Assembly: GCA_010909165.1 (NCBI GenBank)
Contig: MU008178.1
Span: 1,085,869-1,149,868 of the forward strand
Length of the DNA stretch: 64,000 nucleotides
Direction of reading: 5' to 3'
From: Anthoceros angustus
Taxonomy: Eukaryota; Streptophyta; Anthocerotopsida; Anthocerotales; Anthocerotaceae
The notes under the pieces were generated by a model. It saw only the letters and a list, made by a program, of their open reading frames with translations, had not been told where the DNA came from and did no database searches. Each line of letters starts with the position of its first letter. The first letter of the stretch is position 1. The position numbers were made by a program, and so were the translations under genes. Of the stretch, positions 55,481-64,000 are shown one piece after another.

Positions 55481-56167
55481 GGGAGGGTGGAAGAATGAAT
55501 AAACACCGACCTTGCTTTGTCATGCATTCTTCTTCGCCTCCGCATCCCTTTGTGTGTGTGCGTTGCTGACCGCCGCCAAGCGACGAAGGCGAAGGGTGGG
55601 TTCGCCGGAGGCCCTCGCGGTGGGTTCGCCAACGCAGCTCCTCCTCTCGTGAAAGATTGTTGTTGGATGTGCTTTGTGTGCTGGGGGTGGCCTCAGGATG
55701 GCGCCGACTACGCCACGTGTTCGCACGCAATCGCCGAGAGAAATACCACTAGTCCACCCTGTGCAGCAGGCAAGGGAGGCGTAAAACCGCGAACGCTAAG
55801 TAGTAGAGTTAGATTTGGGGATCGAATGAAGTGAGTCCGTATGGTCTGTGAGCTATGTTTCTTTTGAGAATGGTGAAGAGGTTGGCTATGGGTGTGTCCA
55901 GAGTGAATTGATCCAGAAGGCGAGAGAGTGTTGAGGTGGAGGGAATCTCGAAGGCGTGGAGCGCGGGCCGATAACCCAAACGCATAACACCGCTTTGTTG
56001 CCCACACCGAGGACAAGTAGACCGGGGAATGATGAGAGCGAGAGAGTGAGAGGAACGACGCAACAATCCGAACCAAATCTCTTGGGATCGAACCTACGAT
56101 TCAACGACTGTGGATAAGTGTGGCCACCGAGGCGAGCTCCGTGACCGAGGCAAACCTACCACATTTT

Positions 56168-56184
56168 TGGCGCTGCTCGGGATT
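56168..56184 (+). promoter_or_regulatory. Gypsy primer-binding site
   Basis: TGGCGCTGCTCGGGATT resembles the plant gypsy primer site TGGCGCCGTTGCCGGGGA (tRNA-Asp type in Athila/Tat elements). It is separated from the LTR end by TTTT. Confidence 0.7.
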
Positions 56185-56419
56185 TGCTGTTTGAGGATTG
56201 TGTGTGAGTGAATGATGATAGAGGGAGTAAACGGGACATTGCGGTGTCCCCCTTTCAACTCGCGAAAGGGCGCGGAAGGATGAGTATCGACGCGAGGAGG
56301 CAATCCCGGAGAGGTTAGCCGAGCCATCGCGGGGAGAGGAGGTAAGCACAAGCCGGGCGAAGCTCGCTACCGAGGAAGAAAGTACGCACAACGACCGTCA
56401 CCACGCTTAGGTCTCGATT

Positions 56420-57690
56420 GTTTTGCGGAGAAAGGTCCGACAGCGCCTACCCCACGGACGGGAGCCGGTGGTACTTTGGAACATCAAGAAGACAGAGGAA
56501 CCAAGAACGGAGGCCGAGCTCATTTCTTTGCAACCCTTCGAGAGGTCACGACGGAGTTAGCACCCACGAACGGTGTGAAGGACTCGAGAGGGAAGTAGGT
56601 GGTCCCGCCGCTACCACCGTCCGAACGCACTGCATCCTCTCTCGACACCTTAGAAGATTTTTCGACTCGAGCCCCGAGAAACGCCTTGTTTGATGAGATC
56701 ACCTCCTGAGGGGAGTCAACGAGCGACACGCTGAATTTGTTACCGAGAGCTCGGAGGCAGCCATACGGGCGGCGTTGATCGCACGGGAGCAAAGGATTGG
56801 GACACTTACAATCGACAATATCTCGATCATTTGGCTCGACAGCGGCGCTAGCGAGGCGCCGCGAGAGAAGAAGCAAGAATTGTGGGAGCCGATAAGACAC
56901 AATCAAGTCCACAACCCGAGCAAGAGCTGCCCGAGTTACTCTTCAGTGACGACTCTCTCGAGATCGACACCTTTGCCCATAGCCATGATGGAGCGGAGGA
57001 GCGACAGGAGGAGCAAGCCCCATCACCCGCAAGCCATATCCCAAATTTGGATCCAAGAAGGAGGACGACATCGATGCCGAAAGTTTTTGTAAAACTTTTC
57101 AATCCATCTCGAGGGCTAACATCGAGGATTCCTCGGATCGGGTACGATTTTTCCAGATCATGAGGACCGCGCAACAATGGTATGCCGAAGTTCTCTACCC
57201 CACCCACCATTGGTTGCGAGCTGATTTCTTATTCGTTGTGGTTTGAGCCACACTACCCATGTGTTAACAAACTTCGACTCAAGCAAGAAGAAAGAATCCT
57301 TGCTCGATTATGTGGAACGGTTTTACGCTCGGAGAAGATACCGAGTGGACAACACGGAGGAGAATCACAAGCGTATTCGGAAGAACAAGCGTTGGATTGG
57401 GTCTGTGGACTACCACGAAGATGGAGATTCACCGCCGCAGGGCAATGATACCTTGGAGGAAGGCATTCGAGCAAGCATGGGGAGGCCGCCTACGGGAGGA
57501 GAAGAGGAAGAACGAGTGGCAAGAGGAAGAAAGGAAGAGACATCGCTTCAAGTTCGTCAGAAGAATCGACGTCTGAAGACACTCAGTCGGAACCATCATC
57601 ATCTGAAGAGAATTCAACATCTGGGACGGATGATAGCGAATCGGAAGAAGCACATCATAAGCGAGTGAAAAAGACTTGGAACATTTGCTG
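56420..57690 (+). pseudogene. Gypsy gag remnant
   Basis: Shifting plus-strand frames show an acidic leader (PEQELPELLFSDDSLEID near 56,920) and then capsid wording: SLLDYVERFYA near 57,299 and EQALDW near 57,385. A charged Glu/Lys/Arg tail follows. The two capsid words match the gag at 7.4-7.6 kb. No zinc knuckle was recognised. Frame breaks are frequent, so it is dead. Confidence 0.65.
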
Positions 57691-57699
57691 AAGAAGAAG

Positions 57700-58850
57700 G
57701 AGAGAGACAAGAGAAACGCCACGAAGGTTTCAGAGAAGGGAAAAGGGAGACGAATGGAAGGGCGTCCGCCAAGACAATTTGGAAGATGATGAAACGGCGC
57801 GTGACATCGAGATCAAATTAGTCAAGAATCGACCGACGACGATCTCCTTCCTACCCTACAGAAGTCTTTTGTAGCAATTGTCATCACGCCATACGCACGA
57901 CCGTGAATGTGCCTCAAGACACGATGGGTCAATCGTGGAGTACGATCTAGACCCATACTATTCGTGAGAGGAGGTGTATCGATGCGTGCCGTGACAGAGC
58001 TCGACCTCAATCCATGAGAGCCACCTATCAACCGATCACCCAAAGGGATGAGGTATGGTCCAAGGCAAGCAATCGCGAATCAATGGAGACCGAATCCTCT
58101 CAACGACCCAATGTACCGCCGGTATACAACTGGGCGGATCATTATGCGCATGTCCGTAACTAAGGCGGCAGATTGGGTACACTTCCGTCAGTGCAAGGCG
58201 CCGGACATATAGCGGAGATGCAAGATGTACGGGCCCAAGACCATTCTGCACTGTGGGGTACGATTCGCTAACCGGGTGACAGAGGAGATTCCACCAAACC
58301 CAGAATGCTCTCGTGCCCACCCCCAGACAGGGAAGTAGAAGACGCGAACGTGGGGAGAGGAAGGAGAGGAGCAAGAAGGCGAATGGTTGGAAGTGCAGTG
58401 AGTGGACTCGGCATATATCCGGAGAAGACGAGTTGGTCGCACGCCGCCGGCCAAGACGAAGGAGACGACACCTCGACAAGGAGAATGCTCGGAAGTTGGC
58501 GGAGATGGGCAATCCGAGCGAAAGAAAAGAAGAATGCCGAGGAAGTGACATGAGAGATGAAGAAACGGCCGAGACCGGGCCGAGGGAGGGCGGTCCAAAG
58601 GCTTCAATTCACACCGACATCACCAGAGGTGGCGGGCATGCTCGATGCCGAATTACTAAACTCACTCAGCGAAGAAACATGCACCCGTAAACCATGGGTC
58701 CAGGGGAGTGATGACAAAGATGGAGGTTACCGAAGAAGGAGTAATCGCTGGAGGAGAAGAAGACCCTCTCACCGAGAAGGTCACCGCTTTGCGTAATCTG
58801 CTGGATCAAGAATTCCTTGTGACATTTCGACAACTCTTGTCCGACAACCC
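57700..58850 (+). other. Decayed gag-protease linker of the gypsy element
   Basis: Only charged, Arg/Glu-rich frames without a clear motif. By position this should hold the end of gag and the start of pol. Confidence 0.4.
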
Positions 58851-58862
58851 CAAGTATCGACG

Positions 58863-59300
58863 ATGATGCGAGAAGCGGCGAAAGGGACTCACCGGCGTAA
58901 AACCGTAAACGAATCGGATGTACGAGTTGTGGAACTCATGGATTTGGGTGCCGGTGAAATATCGGAACGGATGCTTGATAAGGCGGTACCATCGACTCGG
59001 TGTGGGTTAACTGATGATGGAAGAAACGGCCAGCAAACTAGGATACACCAAGTTCGAGGACACGCACCATTCTTCGAATGGCGGATCGACGCGGCGACTG
59101 GGGTACCGCGATACCCACTAACATTGGAGGCATTGTTTTCCTTTGACTTATGTGGTCATGCGACCAGCCCCGGGGTATCAAGTGTTGATAGGGAGGCCAT
59201 GGCTATACACGCAAAAGCCGCCTTGATTGGGGAAGAAGGAAGATCGCTCAAGGGCATGCCGTTGGCTCATGCCTGTGAGTCGGAGCAAGGAAACCTATGA
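58863..59300 (+). pseudogene. Gypsy aspartic protease remnant
   Basis: The frame has MDLGAGEISERML near 58,938, with DLGAG as the catalytic Asp-Ser/Leu-Gly-Ala. About 230 nt later GYQVLIGRPWL is readable in another frame near 59,173, the usual YQVLLGRPWL end of plant gypsy proteases. Both parts are in the expected order and spacing; at least one frameshift separates them. Confidence 0.7.
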
Positions 59301-59649
59301 AGGGAAACTAATCCCTCACCGAGGAGTACACCTCCGAGGTTGGGGAGGAGACAGGGAGAGGAAAATTCTTCGATCGATGATCAAACGTATTGTCTGCTGC
59401 GACGGCTTCCAAGTCGAGATAGAAGAAGAATCGAGTACAATGGAGAAGGGACGGAGAAGCATCCTTGGATAAGCCGACAATGAAGATTTTCCGGATGAAG
59501 GAACGCATTACTGGAAGTTGTCCGGACGGACCAAAGGGATCCGGAGCCTTAGAGGAAATGGAGCTGGCCCGGAAGAAAGTCATGATATGCGTGCATCCGC
59601 GAACAAGAGAAGAAATTGAGAGGAGCTCAAAACCACCTCCGAGAAGCAA

Positions 59650-60393
59650 CAGGGAAAGTTCGGTCCGTCAGATTTCGTGAAGTTGAATGAGGCAACTAAG
59701 AAAGACCATCACCCTTGCCGCTTATGGATAGTGTATTGGACACGCAGGCATGAGATGTACAGCTTAGACGGGTATTCGTGGATACAATCGATCACTCGAG
59801 AAAGGAAGATCGTGACAAAACAACGCTTACCATCGATTGGGACATTTGCATATGCCAAATTACCCTTTGGTCTTTGCAATGCCCCTGCCACCTTTCACAG
59901 AGTAGTGAATACCATTTTCCGAGAGTACCTGAGGAAGTTCATGGAAGTATTTCTGGATGACTTTTGTGTGTTTGGGAAGAGGAGCCTGCACTTGAGACAC
60001 CTTCGCCAGTGCTTACAGAAGTGTAGAGAAACCAATTTGAAGTTACACCCAAGCAAATGTTATTTCGGAATGACAGAAGGAATCCTACTGGCACATCGTG
60101 TTTCGAAGCGAGGTTTGGAGGTAGATAGGGAAAAGGTCGTAGTTATCACAGAGATGGATGCTCCGGAAACGAGGCAAGTTCGAGCCTTCATAGGCTTGGT
60201 GGGATACTACAGGAGATTCATCATTGATTTTGCGAAGAAGGCAAGACCTCTCACGCAACTATCAAGAAAGATGTTCCTTTTGATCGGACCGAGCGAAGCG
60301 TTTAAGTTTGAAAAGAGCTGGGGCACCGTGATTGCAACCCCCAACCGGGAAGAACCTTTTCATGTCTTTGTGGATGTATCACCTATGCCATAG
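59650..60393 (+). pseudogene. Gypsy reverse transcriptase remnant
   Basis: A 238-codon plus-strand frame, the best preserved part of the element. It contains AYAKLPFGLCNAPATFHRVV (59,850-59,909), the catalytic FLDD at 59,950-59,961 in EVFLDDFCVFG, LKLHPSKCYFG (60,040) and VRAFIGLVGYYRRFI (60,178), in the canonical gypsy order. The fingers region before it is disturbed by shifts (SLDGYSW for the usual DGYSGYNQI). The frame ends at the start of RNase H with VFVDVS. The 5' border overlaps a segment with IERSSKPPPRSN-type wording also found in the LTR coding region (59,600-59,660 against 53,980-54,010), so part of the LTR sequence is duplicated here. Confidence 0.85.
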
Positions 60394-60680
60394 GGGCCAT
60401 CCCGAGTCAACGTGATGGAAGAAGCATGATAGGCCGATCTTCTATGGACGCCAACTTTCGGATGCGTAACGGAACTACTCCACGATCGAAAGAGAAGCTC
60501 TTGGCATCATCTATTCTCGCAAGAAATTTCGACACTATCTGCCGGCAAAGTTGTGTTCCATGTGGACCATTTCGCATTGAAGTACTTGGTAAACAAACCC
60601 GATCTATCCGGACGAATCGCGATGGATACCAAGTAGCAGGAATTATGAGGTGGAAACATGAAGCAACATGTGAACGCTTC
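60370..60680 (+). pseudogene. Gypsy RNase H remnant
   Basis: After VFVDVSPMP in the reverse transcriptase frame, other frames give RPIFYGRQLSDA (about 60,435), YSTIERE (about 60,475) and KKFRHYLPAKL (about 60,520). This is the RNase H order of plant gypsy elements. Frames change at least three times. Confidence 0.65.
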
Positions 60681-60699
60681 ATTTCGACTAATGAAGGGA

Positions 60700-61520
60700 A
60701 GCGTCACCACCGAACGATAAGTTCCCGGATGAGGAGTTGGAGTAGCGTCGAAAGCATGATCGAAAGACGCAGAGGGGAGGCACCGCAGAAGGACGGATCG
60801 AGAAACGGCGAGCTGGGACTCCGGATATCGCGAGCATCGAGAACCGGAGGGGACGCCACAGACCAAGGACTACGCAACCGACGTAAACCCCGTGACCGTA
60901 AGGAGAAGGTGGAGGGGCGCGTGTCCACGACACTCATCAACGCCGAGTCGAGGTATTTAGAGCATGGGGAGTTGCCGGTTTATCAAGGAAGGAGTTCGAT
61001 TCATACACAAGGCACCATATTGCATCGCAAGGAGTATTGTACAAATTGGGAGCCGATGAGGTGATTCAAGATGTAGGGGAATGAGAAAGCCATGGAGAAG
61101 GTGACCACAAGAAGACATACTATCTCGACATACGATGTCACCCGTAATGCGAGAATTTGAGGTACCAACGATAGAATTATGGAAGATGAGCGAATGACGG
61201 TGGAAGATAGTGAACAAGCAAGGTTGGAAGAATTTGCGAGGCATGAGGAAACTAGGGACGATGCCTTAGAGGAGACACAGCGAGTACAGGAACAGAGGAA
61301 GGAGAGGCACGATGGGAGGCTTCAGACCTAGTAGCGGAGACTTGGTGCTCCTTTACGATAGTAGGTATTTAGATTTTTCCCGGAAGCTACGATGGATGGG
61401 GCCTATGCGGGTTGTATCTATGAAAATGGGTCTCGCTTGGAAAGTTTCATGGGGAACTACTTCCTCAGAGTGAATGGGTGGAAGATCAAGAAGTACTTTA
61501 CACTGAGGATGTTTGCGCAA
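60700..61520 (+). pseudogene. Gypsy integrase remnant lacking the catalytic core
   Basis: Only the C-terminal part is recognisable: GDLVLLYDSRYLDF near 61,336, then IYENGSRLESFMGNYFLRVN near 61,412 and GWKIKKYF, which is the usual gypsy integrase tail before the 3' LTR. Between RNase H and this tail there are only about 650 bp, with no HHCC finger and no DDE core (normally about 900-1,000 bp). A deletion is the simplest explanation. Confidence 0.6.
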
Positions 61521-61522
61521 AC

Positions 61523-61539
61523 AAATGGGGAGAGGAGCA
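61523..61539 (+). promoter_or_regulatory. Polypurine tract
   Basis: AAATGGGGAGAGGAG lies directly before the TGTGGAACG of the 3' LTR. It is purine-only apart from one T. Confidence 0.75.
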
Positions 61540-64000
61540 TGTGGAACGAAGAATTTTGGTCACCCACGCGGGAGAGACGCGTAGATGGATGGGTAGTTGT
61601 TCGTGTAGGTAGTAGGTAGGTCGATAAACAGTAGGAAGATGGTAGGACGTCCGAGGGAGTTCGGACTTAATCGAATCGGGCGCATCTGTAGGAGGTTCGA
61701 TCCGTAGAAGTATGGGTAGATAGAAGCATATATAGGCATGATAGGTTCCAGAAAGTTCCTTGGACCATGGGAGTAGGAATATTCGGGGATAGGAAGTTCC
61801 TTGGCAATTATTTAGGTTCGCATGGCTATATATGCCAAAAAGGGCTAGTTAAGTTGTAGATGGAAAATAGCTACAGGAGTTTTGAACCGGACACGTGGCG
61901 CCCATCGGAGGAGCCATTAAGGCGATTTGCATGTACCGCAAATCGGTTAGCCGGTTTTGAACGGCGCAGTCGGCGGACCGAGGGGAGTAAGTGAGTTGCG
62001 CTCGAGGAAGGCGAGTGAGCGGGCGCCGCGGGCGCGCGCGCCGCGGGCGCGCGGGCGGCGCGCGCGGGCGCGCGGCGCGCGGGCGCGCGGCGCGCGGGCG
62101 GCGCGCGGGCGCGCGCGCGCGGGCGCGCGGCGCGGGCGCGCGGGCGCGCGGGCGCGAGGAGGTGCTCGGAGGAGCTTGTTGGAGAGGCGAAGGAAGAGCG
62201 AGCGTGAAGGGCGGAGAAGCTGGAGGGGAGATTGAAGGGGCCAAGGCCACCTCTTGGTGGTGTGTGAGGCGACTGCCGAGGAGCACGGAAGCTCCCCTTG
62301 CTGTCTCACCCAAACCACCACCTCTTTCTCCACTCTCTTAGCCCGATAGATTACCTCCAATCTCCAATTTTGCTATCCTTGTGTGTGCTCCCTGCGATGG
62401 TGAAGATAGTGAGGAGGAACGGGGTACTCCCACGGGAGGAAACCTCCCCGCCACACCCACAAAGGGAAAAGGTAAGAAACACCCAATTAGTTCGAGTGTA
62501 GGCCGCCCAAATTTCACCTCGAGATTTGAGGCGCTCGCCACGCGCCCGAGATGAAGATGGAATGGTCAGATTTGGTACTGGGTGGCACTGCAGCCCCGCC
62601 TTGGTTCGTGGAGTGTGCGATTTAATGAGAGTGACCAAGGCGACGGCCAATCCGGAGGATGCGACAATCAAGTCATCCCGGGATGTGGAAGGTACGCATT
62701 TGTGGATACGATTTGATACCGGAAGCCCACAAGGGAGGGATCATTCGCGCTTCAGTTCCAAGAATCGATCCGGAGGAGGTTATGAGTATGTTCCTACGAC
62801 CAAAGGAGGAAGTATGGTCGCAAGGCAATGGCTGGAGGATCTCTTTGTTCAAGGAGCGGAAGTGGAATTTATTCGCCAAGATATGGCAGGACTAACGCTG
62901 CAGGAAGACGACTGGAAATTCCCATTTAATGATGATGAGATGTCCTGTGGAAGTTGGTGGATTGGGCCACCATTCTCAGTATGAACAAAGGTTGCACGAA
63001 CCATTTGGTGATGGAGGGAGCAAGAATCGCTTTGTCTCTACCTTCCTCGTACACCTATATCGAGGGAGGAGGTTCTTACCGACGAGTGGAAGAAGCCAAG
63101 ATAGAAGCTACTGTGAGGTGGAAGGGGAGCCATCGGCCCTGTGAGGATGAAGACAGATGCAGGCCCCGGGCAAGAGACCGCCACGCCTGAACCAACATGA
63201 GGCCTCGTGATCGAACCCAACAAGAGAAAGGGAAAAAGGCCATAGAAGCACCTCCTACGGAGGAAGGAGGAAAGGATACGAGACCACCTACCAGCGGGTT
63301 GAGGATTGGTAGGCCGACAACACCAGTGGTAGGGAGTGAACCCCCTACGGTAGGACCCAGGGAAGACGGAGGACCTACGGTAAGAGCTTTACCTCCTACC
63401 AAAGAAGTAGTAACAGAACTTGTTAGCCCAATGGAGGCAGGTGACGGAGAAGAACGCCGAGGAACGTTGGTGACCTACGCACCAACAGGAGGAGCAGAGG
63501 GTGAGGAGCGCATCCTCACAGAGGGTAGTTGCCGAGTCAAGGAAGTGGGCGCAGGATCTATGGACGCCCTAGTGGACCGTGTGGAGGTGGCCAAGTTCGG
63601 CCGAACTCGAGACCTACGAAAGGAGCCGGAGGATGCCGAGAAGAAATTGAGAGGAGCTCAAAACCACCTCCGAGAAGCAACACTGCGCTAGATCCGCCAA
63701 AGAGCGACAGATGACCACCAAGTTGGTGAATGTGGGAAATGATTGACCAGTCTTAGGTGAGGCAAAATCAGCCAAGAGGGCGAGGAGTTGGAAACCGCCA
63801 GAAGGAGGCAAGGAAAGTTGGAAGCTACCCTAGCAAGGGTAGGACACATCGAACGCAGCAAGGAGGAGGCAGATTCACTAGCAAGGCCGGACCTTGAAGA
63901 CGAGAAGGACCTCCTACGAAGAGAAGAAGTTGCCATGGAGCAACGGAAGGAGCATTACAAGGGAAAATACGAGCTTGGTGAAGAACGACAAGGATGGGAC
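61540..64000 (+). repeat. 3' LTR of the gypsy element, incomplete at the window edge
   Basis: Collinear with 51,886 to about 54,340. It shares GTAGGAAGATGGTAGGACGT, GATTGAAGG(A/G)GCCAAGGCCACC, the ATG-GTGAA coding start and the coiled-coil segment at the end. Differences are mostly 1-4 nt indels, plus one pure G/C block at 62,019-62,156. Confidence 0.85.
62019..62156. repeat. 138-nt run made only of G and C
   Basis: A GGGCGCGCGGCGCGC-like low-complexity block with no A or T over 138 bases, inside the 3' LTR. The 5' LTR has ordinary mixed sequence at the same place (about 52,378-52,550). Confidence 0.95.

Larger units (their letters stand above)
51886..56163 (+). repeat. 5' LTR of the gypsy element, about 4.28 kb
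   Basis: Starts TGTGGAACG and ends CCACA, immediately 5' of the TGGCGCTGCTCGGG primer site. A TATA box lies at 55,474, so U3 is about 3.6 kb. The left part matches 61,540-64,000 nearly base for base apart from short indels. The right boundary rests on the primer site because the partner's end lies outside the window. Confidence 0.7.
51886..64000 (+). mobile_element. Ty3/gypsy retrotransposon with giant LTRs (3' LTR runs off the window)
   Basis: Structure: 5' LTR 51,886-56,163; primer site at 56,168; gag, protease, reverse transcriptase, RNase H and integrase-tail remnants 56.4-61.5 kb; polypurine tract 61,523-61,539; 3' LTR from 61,540. Both LTRs start TGTGGAACGAAG and stay collinear for at least 2.46 kb, to the window edge. 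The internal region is only about 5.4 kb, so a single LTR is nearly as long as the whole coding interior. Coding parts are broken by many small indels. The integrase catalytic core is missing. Confidence 0.8.

Noticed and set aside
61957-62341. Arg/Ala/Gly-rich frames on both strands
   Set aside because: Caused by the 138-base G/C-only run.
1-64000. tRNA genes, complete 5S genes, organellar or bacterial operons
   Set aside because: None could be recognised by eye. The 5S-like modules are partial, and no ribosome-binding-site or operon structure is present.

Overview
The window looks like repeat-rich nuclear DNA of a green plant, probably a streptophyte with a large genome. The evidence is one ordinary spliced gene with GT-AG introns and a plant-type CxxC selenoprotein-H-like product, two Ty1/copia elements with the plant-typical TGGTATCAGAGC primer site, a Ty3/gypsy element with a plant-type TGGCGC primer site, non-LTR reverse transcriptase remnants, a CACTA-type DNA transposon and DUF7869-type transposase-like genes. 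The exact clade cannot be fixed from sequence alone; transposase-like genes of this kind hint at a non-seed lineage, but that is inference.

Layout. 0.5-1.6 kb: the only clearly intact host gene, a four-exon SELH-like gene on the minus strand. 2.7-12.4 kb: retroelement debris, namely a non-LTR reverse transcriptase fragment, a gypsy gag with a tandem duplication of about 0.97 kb, an opposite-strand non-LTR fragment, and the 5' half of a copia element. 12.4-22.5 kb: low-information sequence with a RING-like zinc-finger fragment, one 189-codon unknown gene, a copia protease fragment and the 3' part of a DUF7869-type gene. 22.99-40.26 kb: a 17.3-kb CACTA-like transposon with inverted terminal repeats and a 3-bp AGT target duplication, inserted into a second DUF7869-type gene whose two halves flank it. 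Its interior holds minisatellites, a second copy of the RING-like cassette, unknown coding pieces and another transposase-like pseudogene, but no recognisable CACTA transposase.

43-47 kb: plus-strand coding remnants of an unidentified gene. 49-50.8 kb: the 5' part of a second copia element. 51.5-51.9 kb: a tandem array derived from 5S rRNA, directly abutted by a degenerate Ty3/gypsy element with an LTR of about 4.28 kb (51,886-56,163). This element has gag, protease, reverse transcriptase and RNase H remnants, an integrase that lacks its catalytic core, a polypurine tract, and a 3' LTR that runs off the window. The LTR carries a coding remnant upstream of its TATA box, so an accessory protein may have been encoded in U3.

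Most coding sequence in the mobile elements is broken by small indels, whereas the SELH-like gene reads through all four exons. The most notable items are the 17.3-kb CACTA-like element that splits another element's gene, the giant coding LTR, and the 5S-derived array.
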